Below are positions 53,820 through 63,352 of a stretch of 64,000 nucleotides of DNA, in pieces. The position numbers and the translations under genes were made by a program. The stretch is from Oscillatoriophycideae cyanobacterium NC_groundwater_1537_Pr4_S-0.65um_50_18 (lineage in GTDB: Bacteria > Cyanobacteriota > Cyanobacteriia > Elainellales > Elainellaceae). The stretch is from positions 620,001 through 684,000 of the forward strand of contig JACQYI010000006.1 of the NCBI GenBank assembly GCA_016208305.1, written 5' to 3'. The notes beneath the pieces are model-generated. The model was not told where the DNA came from. It ran no database searches and was given only the letters and a program-made list of their open reading frames with translations. How positions within the stretch are numbered: position 1 is the stretch's first letter; every line of letters starts with the position of its first letter.

Positions 53820-54351
53820 AGCCTGAAAATGACCTGAAAAGAAGGGAAGCAATACCTGAGATATCATACGAAAAACTCGTGGGATGGGCTTGGGAGCGAG
53901 GTTCTAATCCGGGTGTGAAGGAAGACGGTTGATGCTAGTCGAGGGACGAGAAGAGTGATGCAGTGTTGCTGATTGTAGCCATGAATTCCATTTTGGCAAC
54001 AGAGAAAGTGCGCTTGCCAAGATAAATTTCTGAGCTAAACAAAGCAATGCTCTATAGGCTCACAAACTATAGCTCACTGTTATTGTTTTGCAATAACTTC
54101 TTGTTTTGTAAGGCTTGTAACCCTGAAGCGTGTGTAGATTTTATTCAACGTTTGTCTCTGTAGAGACTTTACTTTTATAGAGGTTATGGATGGAGGCCAC
54201 AAAAACTAACAGCGACTCAAGCCACTGCACCTCCATTACTTCAGGGTTTCTAGCGATTCACAGGCAATTTAGAGCTACTTATGTGCGATCGTCAATCTTT
54301 CCCAATGACTATCCGGATCATTTTTCGATTCCTTAAGGCTAATTCCTGATT
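53820..54351. other. Intergenic region upstream of the ADP-ribosylglycohydrolase-like gene
   Basis: About 530 nt between divergent genes. No gene; the structured element at 54117-54249 is listed separately. AT-rich stretches at about 54060-54110 could hold promoters. Confidence 0.5.
54117..54249. ncRNA. Candidate structured RNA with nested stems
   Basis: A closing stem AACCCTGAAG (54119-54128) / CTTCAGGGTT (54239-54248) encloses a hairpin GTCTC-TGTA-GAGAC (54154-54167) and a second stem ATGGAGG (54190-54196) / CCTCCAT (54230-54236). All three are perfect and properly nested, leaving a multibranch fold of about 130 nt. It could be a leader element of the plus-strand gene at 54352 or a free small RNA. 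Family not recognised; strand uncertain. Confidence 0.45.
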
Positions 54352-55383
54352 ATGCGCTACACATTGCTAAGCCGATTTCAAGGCAGTTTTCTGGGCGCAG
54401 CCCTTGGGGAAGTTTTTGCTGCTGATCGAGACGCTTCAGATCTTCAAAGTTCGGCTCGCCCTAGCTGGGGCAAAGTCGCGATCGCCCAAATGGATGCTTT
54501 AACAAACGGTCATGCTTCTCCATCCCCTGAGCTGACTCAGCAGCTACCACAGCCCATTTCGGCGGCAGGGGTGGCAATCGCGCTGTTGCCCTTAGCCCTT
54601 TTCTATCATGAAGATGCTGAGCAGTTTAGCCAGCAAGCGCAGCAGCGGCTTGTCCAGTGGCAATTGCCAATTGAGACAGGTATGGGCGGACTTGTGCTTG
54701 GACAATCAATAGGGGTAATCTTGCGAGAACAATGTCAGCCCCTTGAACTCATTCCTCGCCTTTTGGCAAGCTTAGATCAGCACCCGCAGCCATCTGTTTT
54801 GGCAAGACAGTTAACTCAGGTACAGGAATGGCTGACTGAGGATGCGATCGCCAGCCGATTTTCAGTCCATAAACTTTTTGCAGATGCCATTGCCAACCCT
54901 AGAGAGCTAGCCTTGATGGAGACAGCACCAATTGCGCTGGCACTCTATGCCTTTCTCAGCACGCCAGAAGCGTTTAGCCTGTCTCTGCTGCGCGTGGCTC
55001 AGCTTTTTCACGGATTCGACACTCACGGACTTAACAGCCATCATTTGGGTATCTGGCCACTGGCAGCTTGCCTGACTGGCGCATTGTCGGGTGCATACAA
55101 TGGAAGAGCAGGTCTACCTCAAGACTGGCGCAATAGGCTTCGATCTGAGCCAGAGCCTCCTGACTCAAAAAATCCCGCTTCAGAACATCTTGTTTTAGAA
55201 AATCGCTCGTATCTCACCCTTCTGTGGGAGGTGGAATCTGAGACGGAGCTTCTAGAGTATGTCCACAGGTTCATAGCAGCCTGGTCAGGAATGCATAACC
55301 CGATACAGCACTCTTTACCCCCCAAAACCTTAGTCACCCTTGCAGCTCCTCAGATCATTCGACCCGGATCAAGGCTGGGTTAG
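54352..55383 (+). CDS. ADP-ribosylglycohydrolase-fold protein, probably inactive
   Basis: 343 residues. The fold is suggested by the opening LLSRFQGSFLGAALGEVF, the middle SAAGVAIALLPLALFYHED and the closing PLAACLTGALSGAYNGRAGLPQDWRNRL, which match positions of G-D-A-x-G, helix and GALLGAYYG motifs of the family. The paired Asp residues that bind the two metals (TDDT and GGDxDT motifs) are not present. So it is a degenerate family member, perhaps a binding protein. Cytosolic. Confidence 0.75.
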   Translation: MRYTLLSRFQGSFLGAALGEVFAADRDASDLQSSARPSWGKVAIAQMDALTNGHASPSPELTQQLPQPISAAGVAIALLPLALFYHEDAEQFSQQAQQRLVQWQLPIETGMGGLVLGQSIGVILREQCQPLELIPRLLASLDQHPQPSVLARQLTQVQEWLTEDAIASRFSVHKLFADAIANPRELALMETAPIALALYAFLSTPEAFSLSLLRVAQLFHGFDTHGLNSHHLGIWPLAACLTGALSGAYNGRAGLPQDWRNRLRSEPEPPDSKNPASEHLVLENRSYLTLLWEVESETELLEYVHRFIAAWSGMHNPIQHSLPPKTLVTLAAPQIIRPGSRLG

Positions 55384-55668
55384 ACCATTGATCCTATAGG
55401 AAGACAGCTCCATTACACTAAGACAGAGAAATAATAAGGCAGAGAAACAGCTGATGCTCAGCTTTTTAACCCATCCTCCATCCGCAATGGGGCTTTAAGA
55501 AAGCATGCCTCCAAGGGAGATGACCTTAAGCGGGGACATCTATAGCCAAAGCAATATAGCCAAAACAATGCGGCTAGTAGAATGCTCTAAAGCGTTCCTT
55601 TGTCAGGTTTTTCGACAGGCTGGGGGTTCCCGGTGGTTAACTTCGGTATTGCAACTTAGTGCAGCTTA

Positions 55669-58233
55669 ATGAAATCCTTTCGATCGTTAACCCAGCGGAT
55701 TAGGCAATTGCGGCAGAGAAATCTCTCCTCAGAAAATTTTGCTGAACCTACACCGTTTAATCACTTGACGATTAATCAATTAACCATTAGCCAACTCCTT
55801 AAACGTCTCGTCAAACAGGCATTGCACTATGGAGAGAAAGCTCAAAGCTATCTGCATCGAGACTTTTTAGCCTCTGCACTGCGACCCAACCCGCATCGTC
55901 GTAAAATGCGCCCCAACGAACGGGTGCGATCGCGGGTCTTGCTCCTCATTGCCATCCTTTCTCTCACAAGCGCGATCGGCTATCAGCTCTATAACGAGCC
56001 GCAGCTTGATGTCGGCACGATCGCTCCCCAAACTCTCAGAGCTACAGCTTCCGTCAGGGTTGTAGATACCAAGACAACCGATGCAAACCGAAAGGCCGCG
56101 CGGGTTGCAGCTATTCCAGTGCTGGCGCTTGATCAAGGGGTTAATCAAGACATTTATCGATCGCTGCAACGAACGCTAGATCGAGGCAATGAACTGCGCC
56201 AAACCGCAGGCCCTTTCCCCTTTTTAGAAACTTCGGTGCTGTCTACAACAACGCAGCGTTTTTTGCGCAAAGCAGAAGAATGGGATTGGCGATCGGCAAC
56301 TGCTGCCGTTGAGGAAGCGGCTTCTATTTCTATGAAGCAACCCACAGCCTCTGCAACCAGTGCCCAAACTCCGCCTAAAGCAGCCAATCCATCTTTACAA
56401 ATTGCCATCATTGAACTTCAGAACTATCGACGCGTTTCCTCTTTAGAGGATTTTTCTGTCTTGAGAGAGGCGGTAAATCGAGCACGTCGCCGCTACGACA
56501 GTGCAGTCGCCAATCTCTTAGCCGACCCCGTCAACAAAGCTGATGCGCTCTATGATGCCAGCCTGCTGAATTTGACAGACGATGAATGGGTAAATATGCA
56601 GACTTCTACCCGCACCGTATTAGAAAGAATTTTGCGGCAGGGTGTAGCGGCAGGATTGCCCAAATCTTTATTGAAAGGGGCAGTGAAAGCTCAGATGGAA
56701 GAAATTATGCCGCCTGATACTGCAAATCTGGCGGTTCGCATTCTGATGGGGGTACTCAGACCCAACCTGGTTCAAGATCCAGAGCAAACGAAGCGACTCG
56801 CCGAACAGGCCGCGCAAGCGGTGCAGGATGTAGTGGTTGAGATTCGTCAGGGTGAGGTGATTGTGGAGGCGGGGCAGCCCATTACCCAAGAGAATTTTGT
56901 CCTGCTGGACTACTTTCATATGAGTCGTCGCCGCATCAATGGCGTTGGGTTATTGGGGTTTGGCAGTCTGGTCAGCGGAGCCGTATGGATCTTCTTATGG
57001 GTAGAGCGGCGATTTCATCCGGGGTTGCGCCATCGAGATCACCTTTTGGTGTTGCTATTGACGTTGAGTGCCCCTCTGGCAATGGCTCTCAATGTTCCGG
57101 TGATTAATCTGCCCGCAGTGGGTTTGCTCGTAGGAAGCTTTTATGGCTCGGCTCTAGGGGGCATTACAGTCCTACTGCTCAGCATCATTTTGCCGATCGG
57201 TATGGAGGTTTCTTGGACAAGCTTTATTGCCAGTACGGTGGGGGGTCTGCTGGGTGCCGTCATTGCTGGGCGATCGCGCTCTAGGGAAGAACTGGCAATC
57301 CTGGGGGTATTCATTGGCATTACGCAAGGAGCAGTCTATCTAGTTCTGACGCTAATGCTGAGCACCACAAGCACTCCCGTTTGGTACATTGTGCTGACGA
57401 CGACTGCTTTGCAAAGCCTTATGGCGATCGCTTGGAGTGTAGTTGCCTTGGGCATTAGCCCCTACCTAGAGCACCTATTTGACCTGATTACACCCATGCG
57501 GCTGGCCGAACTTTCTAGCCCTAATCGTCCGCTCCTCAAGCGATTGGCCGCAGAAGCCCCTGGCACCTTTCAGCACACGCTGTTTGTGGCAACCTTGGCT
57601 GAAGCAGCCGCCCGTGCCCTGGGCTGCAATGTAGAACTGGTGCGAACGGGGACGCTATATCATGACATCGGCAAAATGCATGACCCCCAAGGCTTTATCG
57701 AAAACCAGATGGGTGGTGTGAATAAGCATGATGAAATTGACAATCCTTGGGAGAGCACAGCACTGATCAAAAAGCATGTGAGCGAAGGCATTGTGATGGC
57801 TCGCAAATACCGATTGCCCAAAGCCATTGAGGCTTTTATTCCTGAGCATCAAGGCACAATGTCGATCGCTTATTTTCATCACCAAGCCCAACAGCTTGCC
57901 CAGGCCGACCCCACGATCGTTTTGGATGAGGCTTACTTTCGCTACAAAGGCCCCATTCCCCAGAGTCGGGAAACTGCGATCGTGATGCTGGCTGATTCTT
58001 GTGAGGCTGCTTTGCGCACATTAAAGGATGCCAGTTCTGAAGATGCTTTGGCTATGGTCAACCGCATTCTTCGGGCACGCTGGCAAGATGATCAGCTCGT
58101 GGATTCTGGGCTGTCGCGAGCAGATATGACTCGGATTGCTGAGATCTTTGTTCAAGTGTGGCTTCAGTTTAACCACCAACGCATTCCTTACCCCAAGGCA
58201 ATGCTGCCTGCACCCGCAGCGCCCTCTTCATAA
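55669..58233 (+). CDS. 7TM-HD (PgpH-like) HD-family phosphohydrolase
   Basis: 854 residues. One N-terminal membrane helix (about 92-112), an extracytoplasmic 7TM-7TMR-HD domain (about 115-400), seven membrane segments (about 425-615) and a cytoplasmic HD domain (about 630-835). HD motifs: HTLFVATLAEAAARALG, GTLYHDIGKMHDP (HD pair), HVSEGIVMARKY and FIPEHQGT. Homologues such as PgpH hydrolyse cyclic di-AMP, the most likely activity here. The first 90 residues are a basic cytoplasmic lead, longer than usual. Confidence 0.9.
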   Translation: MKSFRSLTQRIRQLRQRNLSSENFAEPTPFNHLTINQLTISQLLKRLVKQALHYGEKAQSYLHRDFLASALRPNPHRRKMRPNERVRSRVLLLIAILSLTSAIGYQLYNEPQLDVGTIAPQTLRATASVRVVDTKTTDANRKAARVAAIPVLALDQGVNQDIYRSLQRTLDRGNELRQTAGPFPFLETSVLSTTTQRFLRKAEEWDWRSATAAVEEAASISMKQPTASATSAQTPPKAANPSLQIAIIELQNYRRVSSLEDFSVLREAVNRARRRYDSAVANLLADPVNKADALYDASLLNLTDDEWVNMQTSTRTVLERILRQGVAAGLPKSLLKGAVKAQMEEIMPPDTANLAVRILMGVLRPNLVQDPEQTKRLAEQAAQAVQDVVVEIRQGEVIVEAGQPITQENFVLLDYFHMSRRRINGVGLLGFGSLVSGAVWIFLWVERRFHPGLRHRDHLLVLLLTLSAPLAMALNVPVINLPAVGLLVGSFYGSALGGITVLLLSIILPIGMEVSWTSFIASTVGGLLGAVIAGRSRSREELAILGVFIGITQGAVYLVLTLMLSTTSTPVWYIVLTTTALQSLMAIAWSVVALGISPYLEHLFDLITPMRLAELSSPNRPLLKRLAAEAPGTFQHTLFVATLAEAAARALGCNVELVRTGTLYHDIGKMHDPQGFIENQMGGVNKHDEIDNPWESTALIKKHVSEGIVMARKYRLPKAIEAFIPEHQGTMSIAYFHHQAQQLAQADPTIVLDEAYFRYKGPIPQSRETAIVMLADSCEAALRTLKDASSEDALAMVNRILRARWQDDQLVDSGLSRADMTRIAEIFVQVWLQFNHQRIPYPKAMLPAPAAPSS

Positions 58234-58266
58234 AAACCTCATCCTAGATTTGCGGCCAGTCTAGTT

Positions 58267-59001
58267 TTACCTAGTGGCTCTGCGCAAATGCTGGCGAGTG
58301 CCATTCTGAGGCCCAGCCCAAATGCTGTTGACCATCCGCCCAAAGGTCAGGGGACGATCGCCCGTTGCTAAAAGCGTTTGACCCGCATTATCAACTGCGT
58401 AAAGCGGCCAATTGCCATCCCCCATCATGCCCGCTTGAAACAGCACGCGATCGGGATAGCTTTGGCTCCAGCCCAACAAAATGGCATTGCTATAACTCAC
58501 CTCTGAGGGGGTAAGCGTGTGAACCTGATTCGATCGCTGCTCCCAAACCACGCCAAAATCTGAGGCAATATCACTACCAAAGAAAGACTCAAATTCGCGT
58601 GCCAGCAGGCGATCGCCCGTTTCTGACCAAGCCACCGGAATCAGCATTGCAATCATGCCAGGTTGGTCGGTTTCGGTAATCTCCTCAGCCCAGGGGCAAT
58701 GGGCAAAGGGATTATCGGCAAAAGGCGACGAGGCCGCAACATTTTGTAGGCTGCCCGTCTTCAAGTTTTCTACAAAGAGAATGCTGCTAATTCGGCTCCG
58801 CGTAGAGTCGCTCGAAAGCTTCATTTGAATACGGCTATAGGCAGCATATTGACCATCGGGAGACAAAAGCGACTGACTGCGGTAGAAGCGAGTCAGTGGC
58901 GTAGAAACCGATCGCCCTTCCGATAGCATTGACATCACCCATCCCCAAGGCACAGGATGCGGGCTACCCAGTGGATCGCGTTGAGCAGGCTGAGAAATCA
59001 T
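58267..59001 (-). CDS. Protein of unknown function with beta-propeller-like strands
   Basis: 244 residues, not recognised. Repeated strand patterns (SLLSPDGQYAAYSRIQM, SSILFVENLKTGSLQNV, PVAWSETGDRLLAREFES, ATGDRPLTFGRMV) suggest a WD/PD40-like half propeller. No signal peptide or membrane helix. Convergent with the 7TM-HD gene, 33 nt apart. I regard it as a real gene because the frame is long and rich in these patterns. Confidence 0.75.
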   Translation of the reverse strand: MISQPAQRDPLGSPHPVPWGWVMSMLSEGRSVSTPLTRFYRSQSLLSPDGQYAAYSRIQMKLSSDSTRSRISSILFVENLKTGSLQNVAASSPFADNPFAHCPWAEEITETDQPGMIAMLIPVAWSETGDRLLAREFESFFGSDIASDFGVVWEQRSNQVHTLTPSEVSYSNAILLGWSQSYPDRVLFQAGMMGDGNWPLYAVDNAGQTLLATGDRPLTFGRMVNSIWAGPQNGTRQHLRRATR

Positions 59002-59086
59002 AGTGCAGGCACAATAAGCGAGAGATTAATAGCGATAGAAAATACAAAAAACTTTCTCAATCAACGGCTTAAGCAGAGGGGCGATC

Positions 59087-59142
59087 GCCCAGGCCATCTA
59101 GCCCAGGCCATCTAGCCCAGGCCATCTAGCTCAGGACATTTA
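59087..59142. repeat. 14-bp tandem repeat, three perfect units plus one diverged
   Basis: GCCCAGGCCATCTA occurs at 59087-59100, 59101-59114 and 59115-59128, followed by GCTCAGGACATTTA (59129-59142) with three changes. A HIP1 octamer overlaps the first unit. Confidence 0.92.
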
Positions 59143-59345
59143 ACCAGTACGCTGCAAACCGTGATGATGCACCTCAAGTCACTTCAGCCGATGCCACACC
59201 TGACTTATCTACATCCAACTCATCACGATGTCTGACTTTATCTAGATATAGCAATTAGCAAAACCGATAAAGCACCATCCGAAGAGAGAACTTGAACAAG
59301 GGCTAATCAAACCTCGACGTTGCTTAATCCGGGCTGAATCCAGCT

Positions 59346-59390
59346 AATTTATTTTGAGAGCTACGCAGAACGCACATCTCAAAATAAATT
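59346..59390. repeat. AT-rich inverted repeat, 14-bp perfect arms
   Basis: AATTTATTTTGAGA (59346-59359) and TCTCAAAATAAATT (59377-59390) separated by 17 nt. No gene ends close by, so it is not an obvious terminator; it may be a regulator site or a small mobile-repeat end pair. Confidence 0.8.
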
Positions 59391-59610
59391 TCACAGATCA
59401 GACAGCAGCGCCCAAGGCCCTGTCGATTGCTATCTTGGCTTAAAAGCTAAGCCTAAAAGCGCATGAGGCTCCAGGATTAATTAGCGGAATTGACCTAATG
59501 GTGTATCACAGAACCCAGCGATCGTTTCAATAATTTCTGCTGACTTCGCTAATCTTAATTAAGACGGTCAGATTTTGTGGCAAGCTAACATGGCATCTGG
59601 AGGTAAGCAT

Positions 59611-60567
59611 ATGACCCCATCTCTAACGCCCCAACCCTCAACTTCTCCCAAGCAGAAATCGCCTCGGTCTTCTGGCTGGGGCTTTCTGGTCTTCATTTTT
59701 CGCCTGCTGCTGCTGGGGGTAGGCGGCAGCTTTGCGGCTCTGGCCGGGGTAGCAATCGCGCAATTTTATCCTGCCGCCAAAACGCAAGAGCCGCCGCTCG
59801 TGGAGAAAGTGGTTCAAAGCTCTCGCACGCTTTGGACAGAGCTACAGCAGGTGCCAACCACATTGGGTTTAGCTCCGCCAACAGTTTCACCGAGCGCTCT
59901 GCCCGCCAGTCCTGCTGCCAGCCCAACATTAAATGCAGCACCCCAGTTAGCCGAAGCCGATAAACAGCGGCTTCAGGCAGAGGTAACTCAGCTCCAGGCA
60001 GAATTGGCTCAGCTCCGCGATCGCCCTCAGATGGCAGAAGATGAACGCGCCAAGCAGGCTGCCGCATTAGAAGAGCGCATTCGTACCCTTCAGCAACAGC
60101 TCGATCCGGCTGCGTTTACTGTGCCTATGGTGGCACCCAATGCCGGACAGACTGGAGGACAGACCGGAGTACCGCCTGCTACTAGCCGGGTTTCGGGCAG
60201 AGATACGCTCATGGTGACTTTGCCGACGGGTGCTTTGTTTGGGGATGCGCCAGCGGGCGAACAAACAGTGCTTCAGCCCAACTCACAGGTGATTTTAGAC
60301 AGCATTTTGACTGATCTTCAGCGCTATCCCGGTGCGACGATTCGCGTGGCCGCCCATAGCGACAATCAAGGCTCTGAAGCAGGCGATCGCGCCCGTACCT
60401 TTGAGCAAGCCACTGCTGTTGAGCAATATCTATCCAGTAAGCTTGGGAAAGACTACTACTGGACAGTGACAGGATACGGCCATAGCAAACCCCTCGTAGA
60501 TGACAGCACCGATGTGGGTCGTCAGCGCAACCGTCGCGTTGAGGTCATTATTGAACCCCGTCGCTAA
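59611..60567 (+). CDS. OmpA-family protein with N-terminal membrane anchor
   Basis: 318 residues from ATG 59611; GGAGGT (59599-59604) with 6-nt spacing decides the start against earlier frames. A cytoplasmic lead is followed by one membrane helix (about 24-46, FLVFIFRLLLLGVGG). A coiled coil (about 118-165) follows: LQAEVTQLQAELAQLRDRP. The C-terminal OmpA/MotB-like peptidoglycan-binding domain (about 195-318) has DSILTDLQRYPGATIRVAAHSDN, ARTFEQATAVEQYL and RQRNRRVEVIIEP. Likely anchors the inner membrane to the wall. Confidence 0.9.
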   Translation: MTPSLTPQPSTSPKQKSPRSSGWGFLVFIFRLLLLGVGGSFAALAGVAIAQFYPAAKTQEPPLVEKVVQSSRTLWTELQQVPTTLGLAPPTVSPSALPASPAASPTLNAAPQLAEADKQRLQAEVTQLQAELAQLRDRPQMAEDERAKQAAALEERIRTLQQQLDPAAFTVPMVAPNAGQTGGQTGVPPATSRVSGRDTLMVTLPTGALFGDAPAGEQTVLQPNSQVILDSILTDLQRYPGATIRVAAHSDNQGSEAGDRARTFEQATAVEQYLSSKLGKDYYWTVTGYGHSKPLVDDSTDVGRQRNRRVEVIIEPRR

Positions 60568-60676
60568 CGTTTTGTCAGGTTTTGCTGGGGGGAGGCTCTA
60601 GCCACAAAGCTTTTAATGGAACCCTTTTTGACAGGTCACAACCCGATCGCTTGCCTTTGCCAAGGAAAATCACCCG

Positions 60677-61672
60677 ATGAAAATTGTTTTTCTGGGAACC
60701 CCTCAGTTTGCTGTGCCTAGCTTGGAACGTTTGATCCGGCAGGAGGATTTTGAGGTGGTTGCTGTGGTGACGCAGCCTGACAAACGGAGAGGGCGAGGCA
60801 GTGAACTCATGCCTTCTGCGGTCAAAAGTGCTGCCCTCCTTCATGATTTGCCCGTGTGGCAGCCCCGACGCATCAAAAAAGATGTGGAAGTGCTGGCTCA
60901 ACTGCGTGCCGCTCAAGCCGATGCCTTTGTGGTGGTGGCCTACGGCCAGATTCTTTCGCAGGAAATTCTGGACATGCCCCGTCTGGGCTGCATCAATGCT
61001 CATGGCTCTCTGTTGCCCCAATACCGAGGAGCCGCACCGATTCAGTGGAGCCTGTATCATGGCGAATTGCAGACGGGCATTACCACCATGCTGATGGATG
61101 CAGGCATGGACACAGGCGCGATGCTACTGAAATCAACCATCCCGATCGCCCTATTGGACAATGCGCTTGATCTGGCAAAAACCCTATCGGTAGCCGCTGC
61201 TGATCTCTTGGTGGAGACGCTGCTGGGCTTGCAGCAAGGCCGCTTGCAGCCGATACCGCAAGACAATACCCAGGCAACTTACGCACCCCTCATCCAAAAA
61301 GCCGACTATCTACTAGATTGGGCCAAACCTGCGATCGCACTTCACAATCAAATTCGCGGCTTTTATCCAAACTGCTTCACAACTCTCCGCGCTCAGTCGC
61401 TCAAAGTGACCGCAACCATTCCTCTCGGACATCCGGTGGCAGTTTCTGGATCAAGCGAACCAGAACGATCGGCTATGCCAGAGATTTTGCCCATAGAGCA
61501 GCAGAAACCTGGAACAGTCATCGGTTTGCTCAAAGGGCAAGGAGCCGTAATTCAGACGGGCGACGGACAGCTCTTGTTAAAAGAAGCTCAGTTGGCTGGA
61601 AAGCGATCGCAATCTGGCTGGGATTTTGCCAATGGCGCTCGGCTGCAAGTGGGGGAAGTTTTGGGTGAGTAG
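60677..61672 (+). CDS. fmt: Methionyl-tRNA formyltransferase
   Basis: 331 residues. Formylates initiator Met-t[22 protein letters not shown] start, [11 protein letters not shown] loop, then the 10-formyl-THF active-site region [21 protein letters not shown] (Asn-His-Asp type; about 108-128) and [17 protein letters not shown]. The C-terminal OB-fold domain (about 208-331) contains [13 protein letters not shown]. No def gene is adjacent. Confidence 0.96.
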   Translation: MKIVFLGTPQFAVPSLERLIRQEDFEVVAVVTQPDKRRGRGSELMPSAVKSAALLHDLPVWQPRRIKKDVEVLAQLRAAQADAFVVVAYGQILSQEILDMPRLGCINAHGSLLPQYRGAAPIQWSLYHGELQTGITTMLMDAGMDTGAMLLKSTIPIALLDNALDLAKTLSVAAADLLVETLLGLQQGRLQPIPQDNTQATYAPLIQKADYLLDWAKPAIALHNQIRGFYPNCFTTLRAQSLKVTATIPLGHPVAVSGSSEPERSAMPEILPIEQQKPGTVIGLLKGQGAVIQTGDGQLLLKEAQLAGKRSQSGWDFANGARLQVGEVLGE

Positions 61673-61809
61673 AAAGCTGGCAGATAATGTTCTGGGCGTA
61701 CAGTACTCTTTTCAAAAAGTAAATACCCTATTCGTGATTCCCCGATTGGCTGTAGGTTAGAGCATAGTCCCGTCGGACTGACGCCCCCTTCTTTCATCGC
61801 TTTTCCTAC

Positions 61810-62688
61810 ATGGACACGATCGCATCGCCTCTGATTCAAGAGTCTTCATTTCAGCAAGCCAAAAAACGCTTCCTTAAGTCGATTTCAGGCAGGGTTGGGC
61901 TGGTACTAACGATCGCTATTGTCCTTTTAGCGCTGCTGGCTCCCGTTTTGCGGCCTTTCGATCCAGCAACGGCTCGCGATTTTGCGGCGCGGCTACAGCC
62001 GCCCAGTCTGGGTCATTGGTTTGGCACCGATGGGCTGGGGCGCGACATGCTGAGTTTGGTGTGGTATGGAATTCGGGTATCGCTGTTGGTCAGCCTTGTA
62101 TCGGTCATCCTGGGACTGCTGATCGGCACGTTTTTCGGCCTCATTGCCGGGTATTTCAGGGGCTGGCTGGAGCGTGTGATTGGCTGGATGACTGATATTT
62201 TGCTGGCTTTTCCTTCTATTTTGCTGGCGATCGCCATCGCTACCGTGATTGGAGCCAGCCTGCAAAGCGTCATGATTGCCGTGGGGGTGGTAGAAATTCC
62301 CAAATTCATTCGTCTGACCCGCAGCATGGTGCTGTCTTTGCGAGAGCAGGGCTTTGTTCAGACGGTGCGTGCCTTTGGCGCTAAGCCGGGACGAATTATT
62401 TTTAACCATATTCTGCCCTCTAGCCTCGCGCCGATCGTAGTGCAGTCTACTTTATCGATCGGGACGGCCACCCTTGAGGCGGCAGGGCTAGGATTCTTAG
62501 GGCTAGGGGCAAAACCGCCCACGCCTGAGCTAGGCACAATGTTGTCCGATTCTTTCACCAACGGCTATGCGCTCTCAGCACCTTGGACTATTTTGATGCC
62601 AGGTTTAATGATCACGCTGATTGTGCTGGCCTTTAACCTTCTGGGAGATGGACTGCGCGATAGTCTTGACCCCAGAGGCAATCGTTGA
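61810..62688 (+). CDS. OppC/DppC-type ABC transporter permease
   Basis: 292 residues, six predicted membrane helices (about 27-48, 92-115, 128-150, 155-175, 205-228, 255-278). Peptide/nickel-type features: HWFGTDGLGRDMLSLVWYGIRVSL and the EAA loop RSMVLSLREQGFVQTVRAFGAKPGRIIFNHILP. It is an orphan here, with no OppB, ATPase or binding protein beside it; scattered opp/dpp genes are usual in cyanobacteria. Confidence 0.92.
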   Translation: MDTIASPLIQESSFQQAKKRFLKSISGRVGLVLTIAIVLLALLAPVLRPFDPATARDFAARLQPPSLGHWFGTDGLGRDMLSLVWYGIRVSLLVSLVSVILGLLIGTFFGLIAGYFRGWLERVIGWMTDILLAFPSILLAIAIATVIGASLQSVMIAVGVVEIPKFIRLTRSMVLSLREQGFVQTVRAFGAKPGRIIFNHILPSSLAPIVVQSTLSIGTATLEAAGLGFLGLGAKPPTPELGTMLSDSFTNGYALSAPWTILMPGLMITLIVLAFNLLGDGLRDSLDPRGNR

Positions 62689-63352
62689 CTCAGAAATAGA
62701 CGCTTGCCCAAGACCCTTTGCCCGAATGAAGCATTGAGGGTCAAACGGGCTGAAATATGTCTCATCTGTGACATCAGAGAGGCCATTGGCTACGGAATCT
62801 CTCGCTGTTTGTCTATGCGATCGATAGGAAGTCTAGAGGATTTCGAAGACTTTATAAACAAACGTCAAGATTCCTTTTAATTTATAAATCTTTGCAGAGA
62901 TTGTCCCTGTTTTAGGGGGGTAACGATCAGGGACATCAAATATGTCAATTTGTAAAAATTATTCAATACTGTCCATTTTATTTGCTGATAGATGAGCGTG
63001 AAAAGCAGACGGATAAAGGATTTGCATTTTGAATTATTGTAAACCTGGGTGAAATTCGATCGGATTCCAGCCCTATAATGCTCGTCAGTACCTCCCCAAG
63101 TCGTTAACGTTGTTCTGAACATTCTTAGAGTTAATCTGAGGCTGTGAAGAGGCGGCTAACCGCAAATCGTTTTTTCGAGAGCTAGGGTAGGCTTCAGACT
63201 GATCGACGCTCCCCCCTGAGTCTGAAGCTTGCTTGGTCAATCGCTATCATCTGATGCGCTATTTAGAAAAACGCTGCGGGCTCAGACGCTAAAACTAGGC
63301 AACTTGGGTATGGAATTTATCTCGTCCTTGTCTAGAGAGAGGAGAGTCTCGA
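62689..63352 (+). promoter_or_regulatory. psaA upstream and long leader region
   Basis: 664 nt without a gene. A consensus -10 box TATAAT (63074-63079) lacks a matching -35, as is common for activator-dependent photosystem I promoters; it implies a leader of about 265 nt. In that leader a hairpin with perfect 10-bp arms GCTTCAGACT (63191-63200) / AGTCTGAAGC (63219-63228) is present. Upstream, TGTCCCTG/CAGGGACA (62902-62909 and 62928-62935) forms another stem. GAGAGAGGAGAG (about 63335-63346) is the ribosome-binding site of psaA. Confidence 0.65.

Larger units (their letters stand above)
59002..59610. other. Intergenic region with tandem repeats and a long hairpin
   Basis: Divergent spacing of about 600 nt. 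Holds the 14-bp tandem repeat (59087-59142) and the AT-rich inverted repeat (59346-59390). No gene recognised. Confidence 0.6.

Noticed and set aside
53881-53935. GGTTCTAATCC motif resembling a tRNA T-loop
   Set aside because: The flanking sequence does not form acceptor, D or anticodon arms.
54139-54236. 31-codon minus-strand frame starting ATGGAGG
   Set aside because: Compared with small photosystem and cytochrome b6f subunits I know (PetG, PetL, PetN, PsbT, PsaI, PsbM), it does not match any. The same bases form the nested stems, which explain them better.
55384-55668. Glutamine or cobalamin riboswitch ahead of the 7TM-HD gene
   Set aside because: I looked for the conserved cores of these riboswitches and did not find them; only unrelated short stems are present.
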